From Kappaphycus alvarezii (taxonomy: Eukaryota > Rhodophyta > Florideophyceae > Gigartinales > Solieriaceae): DNA of 64,000 nt. This document shows positions 36,401 through 47,236 of this stretch, piece by piece (within the stretch, counting starts at the first letter, position 1; every line of letters begins with the position of its first letter). Under the pieces are notes generated by a model. It was not told the DNA's origin and made no database searches. It worked only from the letters and a program-made list of their open reading frames with translations. The position numbers and the translations under genes were made by a program. The DNA is taken from contig NADL03000462.1 of NCBI GenBank assembly GCA_002205965.3, forward strand, positions 629,001 to 693,000, in the 5' to 3' direction.

Positions 36401-39284
36401 TTCAACGATTTCCTGCCAGTATTCATGGTCATCTCTTCTATATGAAGGAAGATATCTAGCCCGATATCGAATAGTTCGTCCTGCTAGATGTAGTAGAGGG
36501 TATTGAATGCCGGGAGTTGTAAGCTGAGGCCATTATCCGGCATTTTGGGTCCATAAAGTGGCCCTAGCAGCCCCTGGGTTGCGTTTACAGCTTAAATCGG
36601 ACGTATTAGCGAATATAAAGATCTAGAACCACCATTTACCGTATTTGAAGACAACCTTCGAGGTTAGGAATCATTTTCAATCGGCTTCCATGAAGAAAGA
36701 GTCGCTCATGGCGTAACGGGCAACCGCGTATGGTTGGACCCAGTACCGTATTGTTCGGCTACCGACACCGGATGAAGCATACCGCCCCAACCTCAATTGT
36801 TCGATCAAACAACTGATCAGTTCCGACTTACCGTTCAGAAGACATCCCGTCTAAAGTCACAGATAAGGGGCTTGAAACACCTAGAAGACCAATCCTTAAG
36901 CATTAGTCACTCTTTCCGCAGCTCATACTCCTCGTCTGTGAGCTTCTGTTGGTCCTTCTTATGAGGATGTAACTAAGAATGGGTTTGCAACCCCGGATGA
37001 CCCAGTTCTATATCCGCCGTCGGTTCTCTCTTGCGGTAAGAGATGTTACGGTTTCGGAACAAACGGCTCCTCCAACGACGGCCGTTGAGATGACTCCAAG
37101 AGCTGTGGTATCAGGTTTCCGTCCGAAGTATGTCACTGTGGTCATTTTCGTGAAAACTTATGGCATTTTGATTCCGTGTGGTACGGGTTTGGACCAAAGT
37201 ACTCAGTTATCACCGCCCTTGACACAATTTTTTGGTGACAGGCGCGGATCGGCTTCTTCTTATTCCAGGTCATCCTTTGCGATAGTTTAGTTCCCCCTAG
37301 CGGATTCCCAGCAACTAAAAAGCCAAAGTGAGGTTATCCTAACTCCAGAGGTGCGGCATTTTCCTCGCAGTTATAAGCAGTATGTGCCTATATGGGGCGG
37401 TATACGCCTGCTTCTGTCGAGAGAGCTCATTGCCTCGCCCTTATGATCTGTAAGGGTTTGAACAAGTGCGTATTGCCTTCGATGGGCTAAGTAACAGCAT
37501 GCAGGAGCCATCGCCGGTCATAATTCGTACCAAATCATCGCTTATGGCGATACACCTGAAAGAGTCGTATACGTCGCCAGAATTATGTCTCCCTAGTTAT
37601 TCATATGGGTCTCCATTAAATGCTCAATTAAGCTACTGCTCTTTGTCCTATACGTTGTTTATCCGCGTTCCTCACACTTTATCTTTAACTATACTATTCC
37701 TTTTGATGTTCTATCTTCCGTCAATGCTGTATTGTAGTATGTCCTTCCGCCTGTGTAAACTTGTGCTTTTTAAACGCTCTGACTCAAACTTTCTGCGTTA
37801 TTCCATGTCTTAAGTCTCCTTTGTTACCAATTTGTCGTTTTTATTCGGTGGGGTTGTACACTGGCAAGGTAACGAACCATACGGTACAGTTTTTAGCCCT
37901 TTGAATGGTCTTCGGGTCTCAGAGGAGGCGTTTTGTCCGGCGTACATCCAATAGTCGCCCATTTATTGTTGCACGGTAATTCCTGAATAATCCAGGAATT
38001 ATCTGCAGAGTCTTGACGCAGCTGTTCTCAATTGTCTTAGGATAGCTACTGTACTCTGGATAGGAGTATTACAGTACACATGTATCACTGCTCACTACAT
38101 TTCTTGACCGTTTTATGTTTAGCACGAAATTCTGTCTTGTGCCGCCTTTGTTGGTCATATTGTATCCCGGCGTTATTTCTTTCTTCATTTTACTACTTAG
38201 TATGTCCAAATTCGGTCGTTACTGTATGAGCCTGAATGAATTTGGTATCAATTTGCGAAGAAAGCCCCCGTCTTTAGATCGGCAGCTCTGTCAGCGACAA
38301 TACTGTCTAACCACGTTCTCAAGAAGACTTAAGAAGTATTTTTTAGGTGTCCCCGTACGTTTTTTATCCCTATTAACAGACTTTTTCCTAGAACAGCCAG
38401 ATTTTCCGCGGTTAGATACGATGTTTTCCATCACCCATTCCTCGTCTTGCGCGTTATAGGCCACTGAAAGGGGCTCTTTAGGGAATAAGTTATCTTTTTG
38501 TTGCTCGGACACTTTTTGTACAGTCGAAAGACCAGTCGGATCTGTATAGGCGCGGCCAATACTGACCGATACGAAGGTCTTTTCCTTTTTATATGTAAAA
38601 GAAAGAATCTTTCAGGAACTTCAATGCGTAAAGATCGGTTGTTTTCGATAATGATTCCCTGCACCCCTTACCCAATTTCGCCGCTTCATCTTTGGTGAGT
38701 CCATCAGCGGGTCCGGTTCGGTGCGTTCCGATGGCCGCAGTGTTTTTGGCGGGCGATCGACAAAAACTGAATCACTCGAGGTATTTCCAGATGTAAAATA
38801 ACCCTGCTACGAATGGTATCTTTCGCTTTTGATTACGGCTATATATTTTATGTCTTGTCTTCTGTATTGCGTACCGCAGGCGGTCCATAGTCGCTCTCTA
38901 TTTTTGCAACGGTATTAAGTTATCATTCGCAGCAAAATTTTCGATCCGATCTTTCACTATAGTTACTACAATATTCGGGAGGTGTGATGTTAAAAAATCG
39001 AATAGTTTAGTTCCCATTTAGCGGAGTATTTAAATATTGTAGGCGTGCTCAAGAGGCTGTAGATACAATTCAAAATCTGCTCAGTCTTCTTCTACGTAAT
39101 GGCAGAGTCTTTGTATTATAGTTTTGTTGAATATTTCCAATTTTTTATTAGCCTATAGGTGATATAATGTTCTCAAGAATTGATGAGAATCAGGCATGCT
39201 GCAGACTGAGTCAGAGAACTTAGCAGTAAACTGCTTCCCGTCATCGCTTAAGACATACAGAGGGTCTCAAAGTGCGTAAACCAA
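33477..39284. other. Gene-free stretch
   Basis: AT-rich to about 35.6 kb, then more balanced to 38.7 kb. Short ORFs occur on both strands, but I could not match any. A small hairpin lies at 37977-38001. Confidence 0.4.
37977..38001. repeat. 9-bp stem hairpin
   Basis: TAATTCCTG and CAGGAATTA form a perfect 9-bp stem around a 7-base loop. Confidence 0.8.
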
Positions 39285-40149
39285 GTGTTTGGGAATTTCG
39301 GTATCCACTTCAAATGCTATAATCATCTGCAACGGTATATATCTATTGACCTTGTTGACCACATCTCTTCCCACAATAATAAGGTAAAACAAAGTCGGGA
39401 TCTTCCGCAGCGGGCCTATGACATTCATGGAGATAAATTAGAGGGATGGATAGCAAGTAAAAACTGAAAGAACTTCTAAAACGTACGAAATTTTCCACAA
39501 ATGTGGCAAATCCAGCGCAATCCTGGACGGCGGCGGGAGAATTGTTCGTAATCTTTAAACGTTGCAAGGATGGTTGTTGTGCGAAATCTGTAAGAAAAAA
39601 TAAGGTTGGGGCCATCTCATTGGGCATGCCAAAGAGCAACATTCGGAAATGTTGCAGGTTCTACAACATTCTGAGAATGAGTATCAAAGGGATGTAACGA
39701 ACTGTTTCAAGCTACAGAAAGGAAGTAACCTTTTCGGCTGGGTGGATGTTTTCATCTGCGGAATGCGATCTTTCAACTCTGCGGGAGACAAACTCTTGTC
39801 GTTGGAATTGAGAAGTACATTTCAAGTATACTCGACCAGTTCTGTCCTTTCCTTGATGGGTGTTCGGCGTGCGATATGTGCTACATAGGAGCTTTTTCGA
39901 GCTTAATTTCGGCGACCGCCACTGGTTTCTTTCAAGCCATGTTAGCTTTCTCAGCTACTTAAATTGAGAAAAAACTAAACGCTGGGGAGCATTTGGAGTT
40001 CCTTATTTTTTGGTGCACAGGTTTAAGGAATTCTGATCAGATGTATTTGCACTTGTCACTGAAAATTGAGCTACAAACAAACGAATGCACAGATTGAGAA
40101 CTTTTCCTCTAATTGTTTGTGCCTCACGCTGGTTTAATATCGCATTCAT
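39285..40149. other. Possible decayed coding DNA, unidentified
   Basis: Three overlapping + strand open stretches (39285-39467, 39503-39697, 39649-39888) have mixed amino-acid composition, and one has a Cys-rich patch (KRCKDGCC). No family could be assigned and no start is convincing. Confidence 0.25.
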
Positions 40150-40661
40150 TTATACTGTCAAGACGCGCCTTACCTCGCAGACGGTGCGAAATTCGGAGGT
40201 AACCCCCACGCTATCCTTCAGAGCGTCGGCGGAGAGTGCCAACGAGAATTCTTTGGCCCGGTCGAGTAGGCGGCGATAGGTCTTGTTGATGCTGAGGCAG
40301 TGGTATTCACCATTAGAGCCGACGAGGGTGACTAGGTATATCCCTGGCGGCACGTTTATGGCAGACCCGAGCGGGGGATTCAGTGGAAGACAGCCCTGGA
40401 GCACAAGACTACGCGACTGTAGAATCTCCTGGGCGTCCCTCAAGCTGCGAAAGCGACCGCCATGAGCTATATCATTGCGAATACGCGCGGCTCTTTCACG
40501 GAAAATGGACACAGAATGAAGAGCCTGAGTATTCTCGCCGTTCTCGGTCAGGGCGATACCAGGGGAAGCATCAATGCAAACATTGGTCTGATATCTGAAA
40601 GGACCAACTGGAGAGGAAAGAATTGGTGATGAGTGACATCCTACCGGGTTCCTCTAGAACT
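40150..40661 (-). CDS. Unidentified ORF of about 165 codons
   Basis: Reading back from the stop at 40150, the - strand stays open to a stop near 40661, without an ATG at its head. The translation is well mixed: QTNVCIDASPGIALTENGEN near the start, then FRERAARIRNDIAHGGRFRS, VPPGIYLVTLVGSNGEYHCL and NKTYRRLLDRAKEFSLALSA. The strand-turn-strand GIYLVTLVGSNGEYHCLSI looks like a folded core. It adjoins the Ty3/gypsy remnant on the opposite strand, so it may be an exon or fragment of another element. I do not recognise the family. Confidence 0.35.
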
Positions 40662-40867
40662 TGTGTGGGAGAGCTGAAGTTTTCGGTCTGGGTAGTTCTG
40701 GAGCCATCGATGTATGTCCACTCGGCCTAGGGGAGGACAGGAAAAGAGTTAAGACCATTTCAATAATTTTATTGCTGTCCATGTTCCAGATTGAGAGTTC
40801 GAAAGCGGTGCAGAGCGGTCGTGGAAGGAGTCTATTGTCGCGAGGACCCTTTTCGGTTGAAGGTCGT

Positions 40868-41378
40868 GGCCGTGACCGTTGTCCACTTCCGAAAATTGAA
40901 GCGCTGTTCGACTAGCTCTCGGAAGCCAAGTACTTTACGCCGGTAGACCTCTACACCAGTTACTGGCAGGTAAGGATGGCAGAGAACCGCAGAGGGGGAA
41001 CTAAAATTTTTTCTCACTGTGGGGGCGTATGAGCTCGAGATGATGCCGTTCGGGTTAGTGAACGCACCTGGTACGTTCCACCGTATGATGGACGAAGTTC
41101 TACGCGGACTGCCGTTCCCTATGGGATACGTGGACAACGTCTTAATTTTCTCGGATACGCTGGAACACTGCAGGCAGGTTTTCGAACGGATAAAAGAGGC
41201 AAGACTGAAGCTAAAGGTGACTAAACTTAGCTTCGCTCAGTCTGAAGTCAAGCTACTGGGTCGCCTGGTCAACGATACGGGCGTTAAGGTCGATAACGGC
41301 AAGGTCAAGGACATTTTAGAAGCTCCTACGACGTCAAATGTGACGGAACTGAGGATTTTTCTCCGCTTTGCATGCTAA
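40868..41378 (+). pseudogene. Ty3/gypsy reverse transcriptase remnant
   Basis: RDRCPLPKIEALFD, an in-frame TAG, then LSEAKYFTPVDLYTSYWQVR gives motif A with its Asp. After a frameshift near 41010 the second frame reads AYELEMMPFGLVNAPGTFHR (motif B region) and MGYVDNVLIFSDTLEH, the polymerase box. That box should be YVDD; here the second Asp is Asn (GAC to AAC), which would abolish polymerisation. The thumb segment continues with KLSFAQSEVKLLGRLV and stops at 41378. Confidence 0.85.
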
Positions 41379-41940
41379 TATCGACGTTTTAAACGGAAAC
41401 TACCAGATTTCTCTGCAGTACCACACGCCGCAGCCTCTGCTAAGAAGGCATTTGAGTGGACCAAGGGAATGCAAGAGGCTTTCGAGTAGTTGAAGGAGAA
41501 ACTGCCGACGCTTCCAGTAATTGGGCTACCTGATTTCGACTCATCATTCGTTGTGCATACGGAAGCTTCTTCGTTTGCCCTAGGAGTTGTTCTCTCGCTA
41601 AAGAAAGAAGATGGAAAAGTGCGCCTGGTATAGTTCGCATCTCGGACAGTGGCGGAGCAGGAGTGCCGCTACAATACGAGCGAACGGGAAGCACTTGCCG
41701 TAGTGTTCGCTTTCAGGAATTTTAGCGTTTATCTGTTGTCCTAAAAGCCTTTCATCTTGTATATGGTCCATAAGGCCCTGCAGACGGCCTTCAAGAAGAA
41801 GTACATTCACGGGATATTGGCGAGATGGATGGACTTGATGGCCGAGTACGACTTCGAAATTAAGTACAGGACGAGGAAGGCCAATGGGGAGGCTAACTAT
41901 CTCTCCCGCAGGCCCATCGAGGAACATGACGCTTCAAGTT
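41379..41940 (+). pseudogene. Ty3/gypsy RNase H remnant
   Basis: Reading through stops, the frame contains KGMQEAFE, a TAG, LKEKLPTLPVIGLPDFDSSF, then HTEASSFALGVVLS (the usual TDAS has become TEAS) and FASRTVAEQECRYNTSEREA with the catalytic Glu. The segment LMAEYDFEIKYRTRKANGEA ending NYLSRRP is the normal end of the domain, where A-D-x-L-S-R is expected. At least three stop codons interrupt it. Confidence 0.8.
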
Positions 41941-41951
41941 GAGAAAACTTT

Positions 41952-42920
41952 TTGAAGGGCCTCGAAGCGACGATCCAGTGGGACGACCCCAAGATATCTG
42001 GATTGAAGCCGGAACTCCTGGGCGTAGGGATATTTCTGGGCGGAGAAACGGTTCAAGAGATGGATTCGAACGGGAAGATCGCCATCCGAAGGAAGGCGAA
42101 GAAATTAATGACCTGGAACTACAATCTGTTCCGACAGGTGAAGGATGAAATGCGCGTTATTCCGCCTATCCCGCAGTGTGCCGAGATATTGGCGACTTTT
42201 CACAATGATATCGGTCATTTGGATTCTTTTTATGCAAGGAAGTTCGTAAGGGTTCGTTTTTGGGGGTCTAAGGTGTATCGGGACGTGACGAAGCACGTTA
42301 AGGCATGCGACGGCTGTAAAAACGCTCGAAGGCTACCGACATCTCACACGAGTCTTAGAGAACTCGTTACTCGTTTGTTCGAAACATTTTCTGCGGACTT
42401 TTCCGGCCCTTCCAAGCCATCCCGGAAGGGAAAGAGGTTCGCTTTAATCGCGGTGGAGCTTATCACAGGCTAGCCAATAGCTTGGGCTACGGAAAGCTAT
42501 ACCTCCGATGTTTTTTTATCAAGTTCATCGAGAAGAAAATTATCGACCCGACTAGGCCCCCGAGAAGAGTAGTCCCGGGCAGCGCCACGGCTTTTATGCT
42601 GGCTTCTGTCCAGTAGTTTATGGAAGCATACAGTATCAATTGGAAGGACGTCCTTCCGTACGCCCCCGTGGCAAAAGGAGGAGCTTTGAAGATGGTGGGG
42701 ACTATTAAACACGCAATCGAAAGGCCCGTGGAGCAGAATGGGGGTGATTGGGCGAAAGCTGTGCCGAAAGTCTTGTATGCCTACCGCCGACGCGATCGTA
42801 AGGATTTAAACTCGCCGTTCACATTAATGTTCGGGATCGAAACGAGGATGATGGCAAGCGACGCAGTGGCTTTTCTGGGCGAAGCCAATTTAGATCGCTG
42901 CCCCGATGAGATTTTGTGAG
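41952..42920 (+). pseudogene. Ty3/gypsy integrase remnant
   Basis: The HHCC zinc domain is complete: FHNDIGHLDS with two histidines, then VKACDGCKNAR with Cys-x2-Cys. The core begins FSADFSGPSKPSRKGKRFAL and carries the first Asp, but it stops at 42471-42473, where TG-W-PIAW is usual. After frame changes another open piece (42620-42919) reads ALKMVGTIKHAIERPV, then KVLYAYRRR and SPFTLMFGIETRM, typical of the C-terminal core. Confidence 0.85.
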
Positions 42921-42954
42921 AGTCTAGCTTGAGCGCCCCTGTGGCTGAAAGATC

Positions 42955-43060
42955 ATGTGCTCCGCGCAAAGCCAGGGGGAATTCAAACGGTTCGAGCTTG
43001 GAGATGAGGTACTGGTAATGCATAAAATCGGCTTCAGTAAGGCCAAGAAGTGGTCGGGGC
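42955..43060 (+). pseudogene. Ty3/gypsy integrase C-terminal tail
   Basis: FKRFELGDEVLVMHKIGFSK followed by KKWSGLESF corresponds to the G-D-x-V-L motif region (GPY/F-like module) that closes Ty3/gypsy integrases. It ends where the opposite-strand protease-RT piece begins. Confidence 0.6.
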
Positions 43061-43075
43061 TCGAGTCTTTTACCC

Positions 43076-43890
43076 GGGCCTTCCATCTTCCTTCGTGGCT
43101 ATCACTGCCGGAAACGACCAGACAGAACTTGACGGTGTAACAATTCCTGCTTCCAGTACCTCCTTCACCTCTTTATTTATCACCTCGTTATGCTTCGGCG
43201 GCATTCGTCGGACAATCGAATGTATCGGAGTCTCGTCCTTCAACTAGAGAGATTATACCACTGGTACATGAGCCGGTTCCAAATCATGTATATCCCACGC
43301 TATCACATCCGTATCCATGAGAGCCTTCACCAGCTTCTTCTGGTTCTCCTTCTCGAGATGTTTCACCTTCGAGACGAGAAACGCAGCTTGATCCGCTTCC
43401 TCGTATTCCCTGGTGAACTCCTCCTCCGGCATTAGGCCCTCTAGACCGGGCTCATGTGATTCCTTGTTCAGGATCACCAGCACCAGTTCATGCTCGGCGT
43501 CCGACTCAACATCTCTGCCACTCGATTATGATGAGGACGAGACAGGAAACTGCTCGCTATCGGACACCTGAGGGGATGTGAAATCCTCGCTATCAGTTTG
43601 CATCCCGTCAATCACTGGGGGTCCACCGAGTAGCAATAAAAGCACCTTATTACTCCCAACCGCCGAGGTTACCTTCTGACGTCCATAATCCAGGTTTTCC
43701 TGCATGGATTGTAATGTGGGGCTGCCGATAATCGCTTCGAAAGGCGCGTTCCGTACCACCAAGAAGCTCAGCAGCACCATTAGGGTTCCAAAGGGGGCTG
43801 GAATCTTCGGCACACACTCAATAACTTGGGTAAACGTTCCAACGCCGACGGCCAAGCCCTTCCGCAACAATGCAGAGACGATTTCATGGA
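43076..43890 (-). pseudogene. Inverted Ty3/gypsy protease to RT start
   Basis: Reading on - from 43870, FLVVRNAPFEAIIGSPTLQS is the C-terminal flap region of a gypsy protease. An acidic linker with TDSEDF follows, then a second open frame (43253-43483) reads EKENQKKLVKALMDTDVIAW and DIHDLEPAHVPVV. After two stops the - strand continues with MPPKHNEVINKEVKEVLEAG and IVTPSSSVWSFPAVIATKED, the standard start of a gypsy RT. The Asp-containing N-terminal half of the protease is not visible. Confidence 0.75.
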
Positions 43891-43897
43891 CAACGAC

Positions 43898-43925
43898 GCG
43901 TTTATGAAGAAGCGTTTATGAAGAA
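43898..43925 (+). repeat. 14-bp tandem duplication at a breakpoint
   Basis: GCGTTTATGAAGAA occurs twice in direct succession exactly where the - strand protease piece gives way to the + strand pre-protease piece. Confidence 0.9.
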
Positions 43926-44103
43926 GGCCCCTCTCGTTTATCCTGCGATGGTCGTGGCGGAGCTAAGGAAGAAGAAAAACAGGACAAGGAAGACCAACAA
44001 GGGAGGTGGGGCCCTCCAGAATCACGTTAGGAAGTACAATTTGGTCGCCGAACCGGCTTCAGCATTGCTGGGAATCCACATGAGCCCGATCTTGAGTGCT
44101 TAA
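43910..44103 (+). pseudogene. Ty3/gypsy pre-protease segment
   Basis: The frame reads LVYPAMVVAELRKKKNRTRK, then ALQNHVRKYNLVAEPASALL and GIHMSP, ending with TAA at 44103. The pattern of a V-Y-P-x-x-V-x-E-L block, a Lys-rich linker and K-Y-x-L-V-x-E-x-A is the one I associate with the region just before the protease in some gypsy elements. Its orientation is opposite to the neighbouring protease piece. Confidence 0.5.
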
Positions 44104-44301
44104 TGTGAGAGGAGAAGGTCACTGGGGAAGGCGAGATCTACCTACCATGTGCATCCCCAAAAGGCCCTTATGACACACATTCAATTCAGGGAGGATTTTT
44201 GGGTTATTTTAATGTACAGAAGATGTGATCGATTGTATCCACGCCGCTAGTGCGATATGCGGGAAAAGTCGTGAATGATGGGTAACACTAAACAACATTC
44301 C

Positions 44302-44724
44302 TTACAGGGCAGGCTCAATGCCAGCGATCAGGCATGCCGCGAAACACATGACGGCCACGGCAGCGTGCCTTTGGGTAAGCACCGCTCTAGCCTTCCCATA
44401 GCTCTCCATCGCTCGGACGGCCACACTCCGCGCGACATCGGTTAGCACTGCGTACGCGTCGAGGTGCCAGCCTCCAAGGGGAGATATTGGGATAGGTACA
44501 AGCCTTCCTATAGCAGAAGTCGAGAGCAGGGGTTCATACCTTCTACGCTTGGCGGAAATTGCTGTGTTGACGCATTCAATTAGGACCGAACAAGATCCAT
44601 CACTTTTCTGCATTACATTAGCGGCGGTTTGAACCCTCGATTTTGGGCTATTTTGGGGGAGTTCGTAAGAGTTGGAAAGAATGAAATAATTTGAAGAGAT
44701 CGCGAGCACGTCAGCAGCGCTCAA
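44302..44724 (-). pseudogene. RT-nuclease element C-terminal domain, copy 1
   Basis: The last 75 residues read PISPLGGWHLDAYAVLTDVA and SYGKARAVLTQRHAAVAVMC, closely matching the ends of copies at 50.2-50.6 kb and 51.2-51.6 kb. In this retroelement family a PLxxETxGG-like block ends the domain that follows the RT. The N-terminal part of the ORF (about residues 1-60) no longer resembles the others, and the D-V-T-x-V-x-P nuclease block is missing. It lies on the opposite strand to the other copies. Confidence 0.6.
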
Positions 44725-45093
44725 GGATCCTCCTGTTTTGGCTCATTTTGAAGGGTTTGCAAAGCACATTTTTCGTATGCCAGCATCTGACAGTAACAAT
44801 AGGGGTTAACTCTCAAACGGTTGCAGTCTCAGTGAATGCTCACTAGATTACGCTGGCAGATACAATTACTTATAATTAATGAAGCGACTGTTTCATTGTC
44901 AATTGAAAAGCTCCTAAAATCAAAACAACCCTGTTTACTGAAAACATTAATCAGTGCATTGTGTACCATGCGAAGGGTACCTTAAGATCCTAGAATATTG
45001 AACTCAGGAAAAAATTTCAAACGACGGTTATCAGTTTTTCACAAAGTCTCAAGCATCGTTTTGAATTTAAATGGTTCCTGTTGAAGTAATTGA
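44725..45093. other. Gene-free gap with one GTGAA-TTCAC box
   Basis: No gene seen. A GTGAATGCTCAC box lies at 44832-44843, related to the arrays at 46.2 and 48.4 kb. Confidence 0.4.
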
Positions 45094-45762
45094 AGCCCTC
45101 TGCAGGTAGGAGGATCAGGGGAAGGCAACTTACCGAAGAAATTGTACACAATTTTGAAGAGGAAAGAAACACACCGACTTATTTCCAGCATTCTGAAGAA
45201 TAGAGTAAATTTCCGCGCAGAGAAGCTCGCCAGTATCTGTCAAGAAGCCGTCCAAGAATTCGCGCCCCCATACATCCCTTGGAGAGAAGGCAAAACCACT
45301 ACAGAAAACGATCTGAAGAAAACATTTACAGTACGTCTGTTAAAGCAATGGACGAGAAGAAACAGAAAACACAGAAGCCAGCACCCAAAAAAGCCCGTTC
45401 CCGAAACTGATTTACCCCCTTCGTATGAGGTCGTTCCGAGGATCAGATATATGAGAGAAGTAATTGATATAGTCGAGATGCGTAGATACGGTTCCGAACG
45501 CCGCAAAATACCACCATTGAAGTTACCGATAACTTCAGAATCACGACGCAGCATCTGGCCCGGTTACAATGACCTTTGGTGGAATAAGAGAGGTAATAAG
45601 TCTGCTTTTTCTAGAATCAGGAGACTCATCTCTCTGGTTCGAATTGACGGGTTATCAGAATCAGACGAGGGAACGGACGGATCTTGGAATATAGGAATTG
45701 AGAAATTTAAAAGCATATGGGGGAAATTAGCTTTTCTAAAGTGCTCAAAGCTAGTCAAATAG
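45094..45762 (+). CDS. Unidentified basic protein or exon
   Basis: The frame is open from a stop at 45091 to 45762, about 220 codons, with no ATG until about residue 120 (YMREVIDIVEMRRYGSERR). An acceptor-like TCTGCAG lies just inside the open frame, so this may be a downstream exon. The translation is rich in Lys and Arg, with FAPPYIPWREG, RRNRKHRSQHPKKPVPETDL and RSIWPGYNDLWWNKRG, and ends hydrophobic. No domain recognised. It lies between retroelement fragments, so an element-encoded origin is possible. Confidence 0.35.
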   Translation, partial: SPLQVGGSGEGNLPKKLYTILKRKETHRLISSILKNRVNFRAEKLASICQEAVQEFAPPYIPWREGKTTTENDLKKTFTVRLLKQWTRRNRKHRSQHPKKPVPETDLPPSYEVVPRIRYMREVIDIVEMRRYGSERRKIPPLKLPITSESRRSIWPGYNDLWWNKRGNKSAFSRIRRLISLVRIDGLSESDEGTDGSWNIGIEKFKSIWGKLAFLKCSKLVK

Positions 45763-46173
45763 AGGCATCAAAGAACTCAGAATGGAAAGAATGGGATCTG
45801 CGGTGTTCGCGGTCCGAAACAATCCTTTCATTTATCAGAGAAATGAAACTGAAAAGTATTTTGACAGCTCAGTAGTGGAAGTTCCTGCTCGTTTTACAGT
45901 CCATTTCTGTGCCACAGGGGGGCTAGTGGGATGTCATGAGTCCATTCAGTGATTATTCACTAAAAGTGATAGTGTATGTTCTCGTTTTTGAGATGAATGA
46001 CGGAGAGGTATACAGTAACAATATGAAATAAATGCTGTGGTTATACCACAATTCGAATCGATTAACGTCTATTGTAAAAGACATGCCACATATCACGGTG
46101 CCTGACGAAAGAACGGATGGTTGTCTGGTTTTCCGTAATATATTTATTGAAAGATCACTGCATTAAGTACTTA

Positions 46174-46241
46174 GTGAACATTCACTATAATAAGTGCCTT
46201 GTGGACATTCACATGTCAAGACTAATTTGTTGAATATTCAC
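46174..46241 (+). repeat. Array 1 of GTGAAYATTCAC boxes
   Basis: Three near-palindromic 12-13 base boxes start at 46174 (GTGAACATTCAC), 46201 (GTGGACATTCAC) and 46229 (GTTGAATATTCAC), spaced 27 and 28 bases. A single related box lies at 45949-45960 (GTGATTATTCAC). Confidence 0.8.
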
Positions 46242-46311
46242 TGCAACTGCAAAAGATTGGTCATGAGTCACTACAACAATTCATTGAAGTTTTTCACTCA
46301 CAAGTTTGGCT

Positions 46312-46593
46312 TTAGAGAAGAATAGCATGCTTTGCGGAATGAAGAAAACCCTTCACTGCACAACTTCTCGATAAAGAAAGAAGGGAGGATGATATTTTAA
46401 TGCCACTGAACTTTCCGGAAACTGAACCGGTTTTACCGGTCCACCAGTCGTTTTTCTGCAGCAATAGCTCTGTCGAAATTGATACACGGGCAATTTTGTA
46501 CTTGCGCATTAGTTCGGTCAAGAATTCAGAGTCATTGGTGTACACTGCATCCCAAATAGAAAAAACGTGTTGTTTTAGAGGGACATTTCGGAC
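46312..46593 (-). pseudogene. Read-through continuation of the 46594 ORF
   Basis: The same frame continues past the TAG at 46594-46596 with TNDSEFLTELMRKYKIARVS and LLLQKNDWWTGKTGSVSGKF before the next stop at 46312. The composition stays protein-like, so the stop may be a mutation or lie in an intron. No family recognised. Confidence 0.3.
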
Positions 46594-47190
46594 CTACGTA
46601 ATCTTCTGGGTTCTTGACTTCTTGGAACGAGGTTTTTTGACGTCATGCTCAAATTCATACCCGTAATTGTTAAGAACTTGGTTCTTTATTTTTGCGGAAG
46701 CGCAACGCTTGTGATTCACAACAGAAAGAGCAGATAGCTCATTGCTACCTACATCCATCATATTCCCCGTACTACATAATTCCATCGAACTTTTTGCAAG
46801 TCCAAAGAAATCCATGCATATATCTTCATCTTCGAAAATCATCGCCTCTTTGTCACCGTTTTCATAGACGTCGCACAACTCGCAGCCACTATCCTGGCCG
46901 CTTTCCATTGTCCAACTATGGGACAAAGCGTTCTTCAAATCCTTATCGATTGCGTTAAAAACAGGAACAATGCAATTCATGGACAGCGCAAGCTTCTTCA
47001 GCAAGTCAAATATTTCGACAATTTCTTCGCAGTTCACATTGTGAAGAGCATCCGACTTAAACCTATCCGAAGATATATCAAACGAGTCTAAGAAGCTTTT
47101 CGGAGCATCCACCTAAACTTTCTCTATTCGCTTCCTTACCTTTGTGGTCAAATCATCAACTTTCAGAAATTCTTTCTTTCTCAGAGCCAT
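46594..47190 (-). CDS. Hypothetical protein, possible 27-nt intron
   Basis: An ATG at 47190 opens MALRKKEFLKVDDLTTK. Continuing in frame gives a stop, but a GT...AG interval at 47113-47139 (starting GTAAGG, ending TTTAG) is exactly 27 bases and, if removed, joins this start in frame to the 172-codon stretch ending at 46594. That stretch reads KSFLDSFDISSDRFKSDALH, EEIVEIFDLLKKLALSMNCI, an acidic Cys-containing middle, and a basic tail (KKPRSKKSRTQK), plausibly a nuclear localisation signal. Family unknown. A 27-base intron is unusually short, so a decayed gene is the alternative. Confidence 0.4.
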
Positions 47191-47236
47191 GGCGTATTTA
47201 GATCTTTTCGAGCCTGTTCTAAATGACACGAAGCTG

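Larger units (their letters stand above)
40840..44103 (+). mobile_element. Rearranged Ty3/gypsy retrotransposon
   Basis: RT, RNase H and integrase lie in the normal Ty3/gypsy order on + from 40.85 to 43.05 kb. They are followed by a protease-to-RT N-terminal segment on - (43.08-43.89 kb) and by a pre-protease segment on + (43.90-44.10 kb). The - piece has been inverted, or comes from a second copy inserted backwards. Stops and frameshifts occur throughout. No LTRs were found. Confidence 0.8.

Noticed and set aside
37000..38664. Possible - strand copia gag/protease (CHK-type knuckle near 37.2 kb, EEWVM near 38.4 kb)
   Set aside because: The two resemblances are in the wrong order for a copia element and neither keeps its Cys/His or DSG residues.
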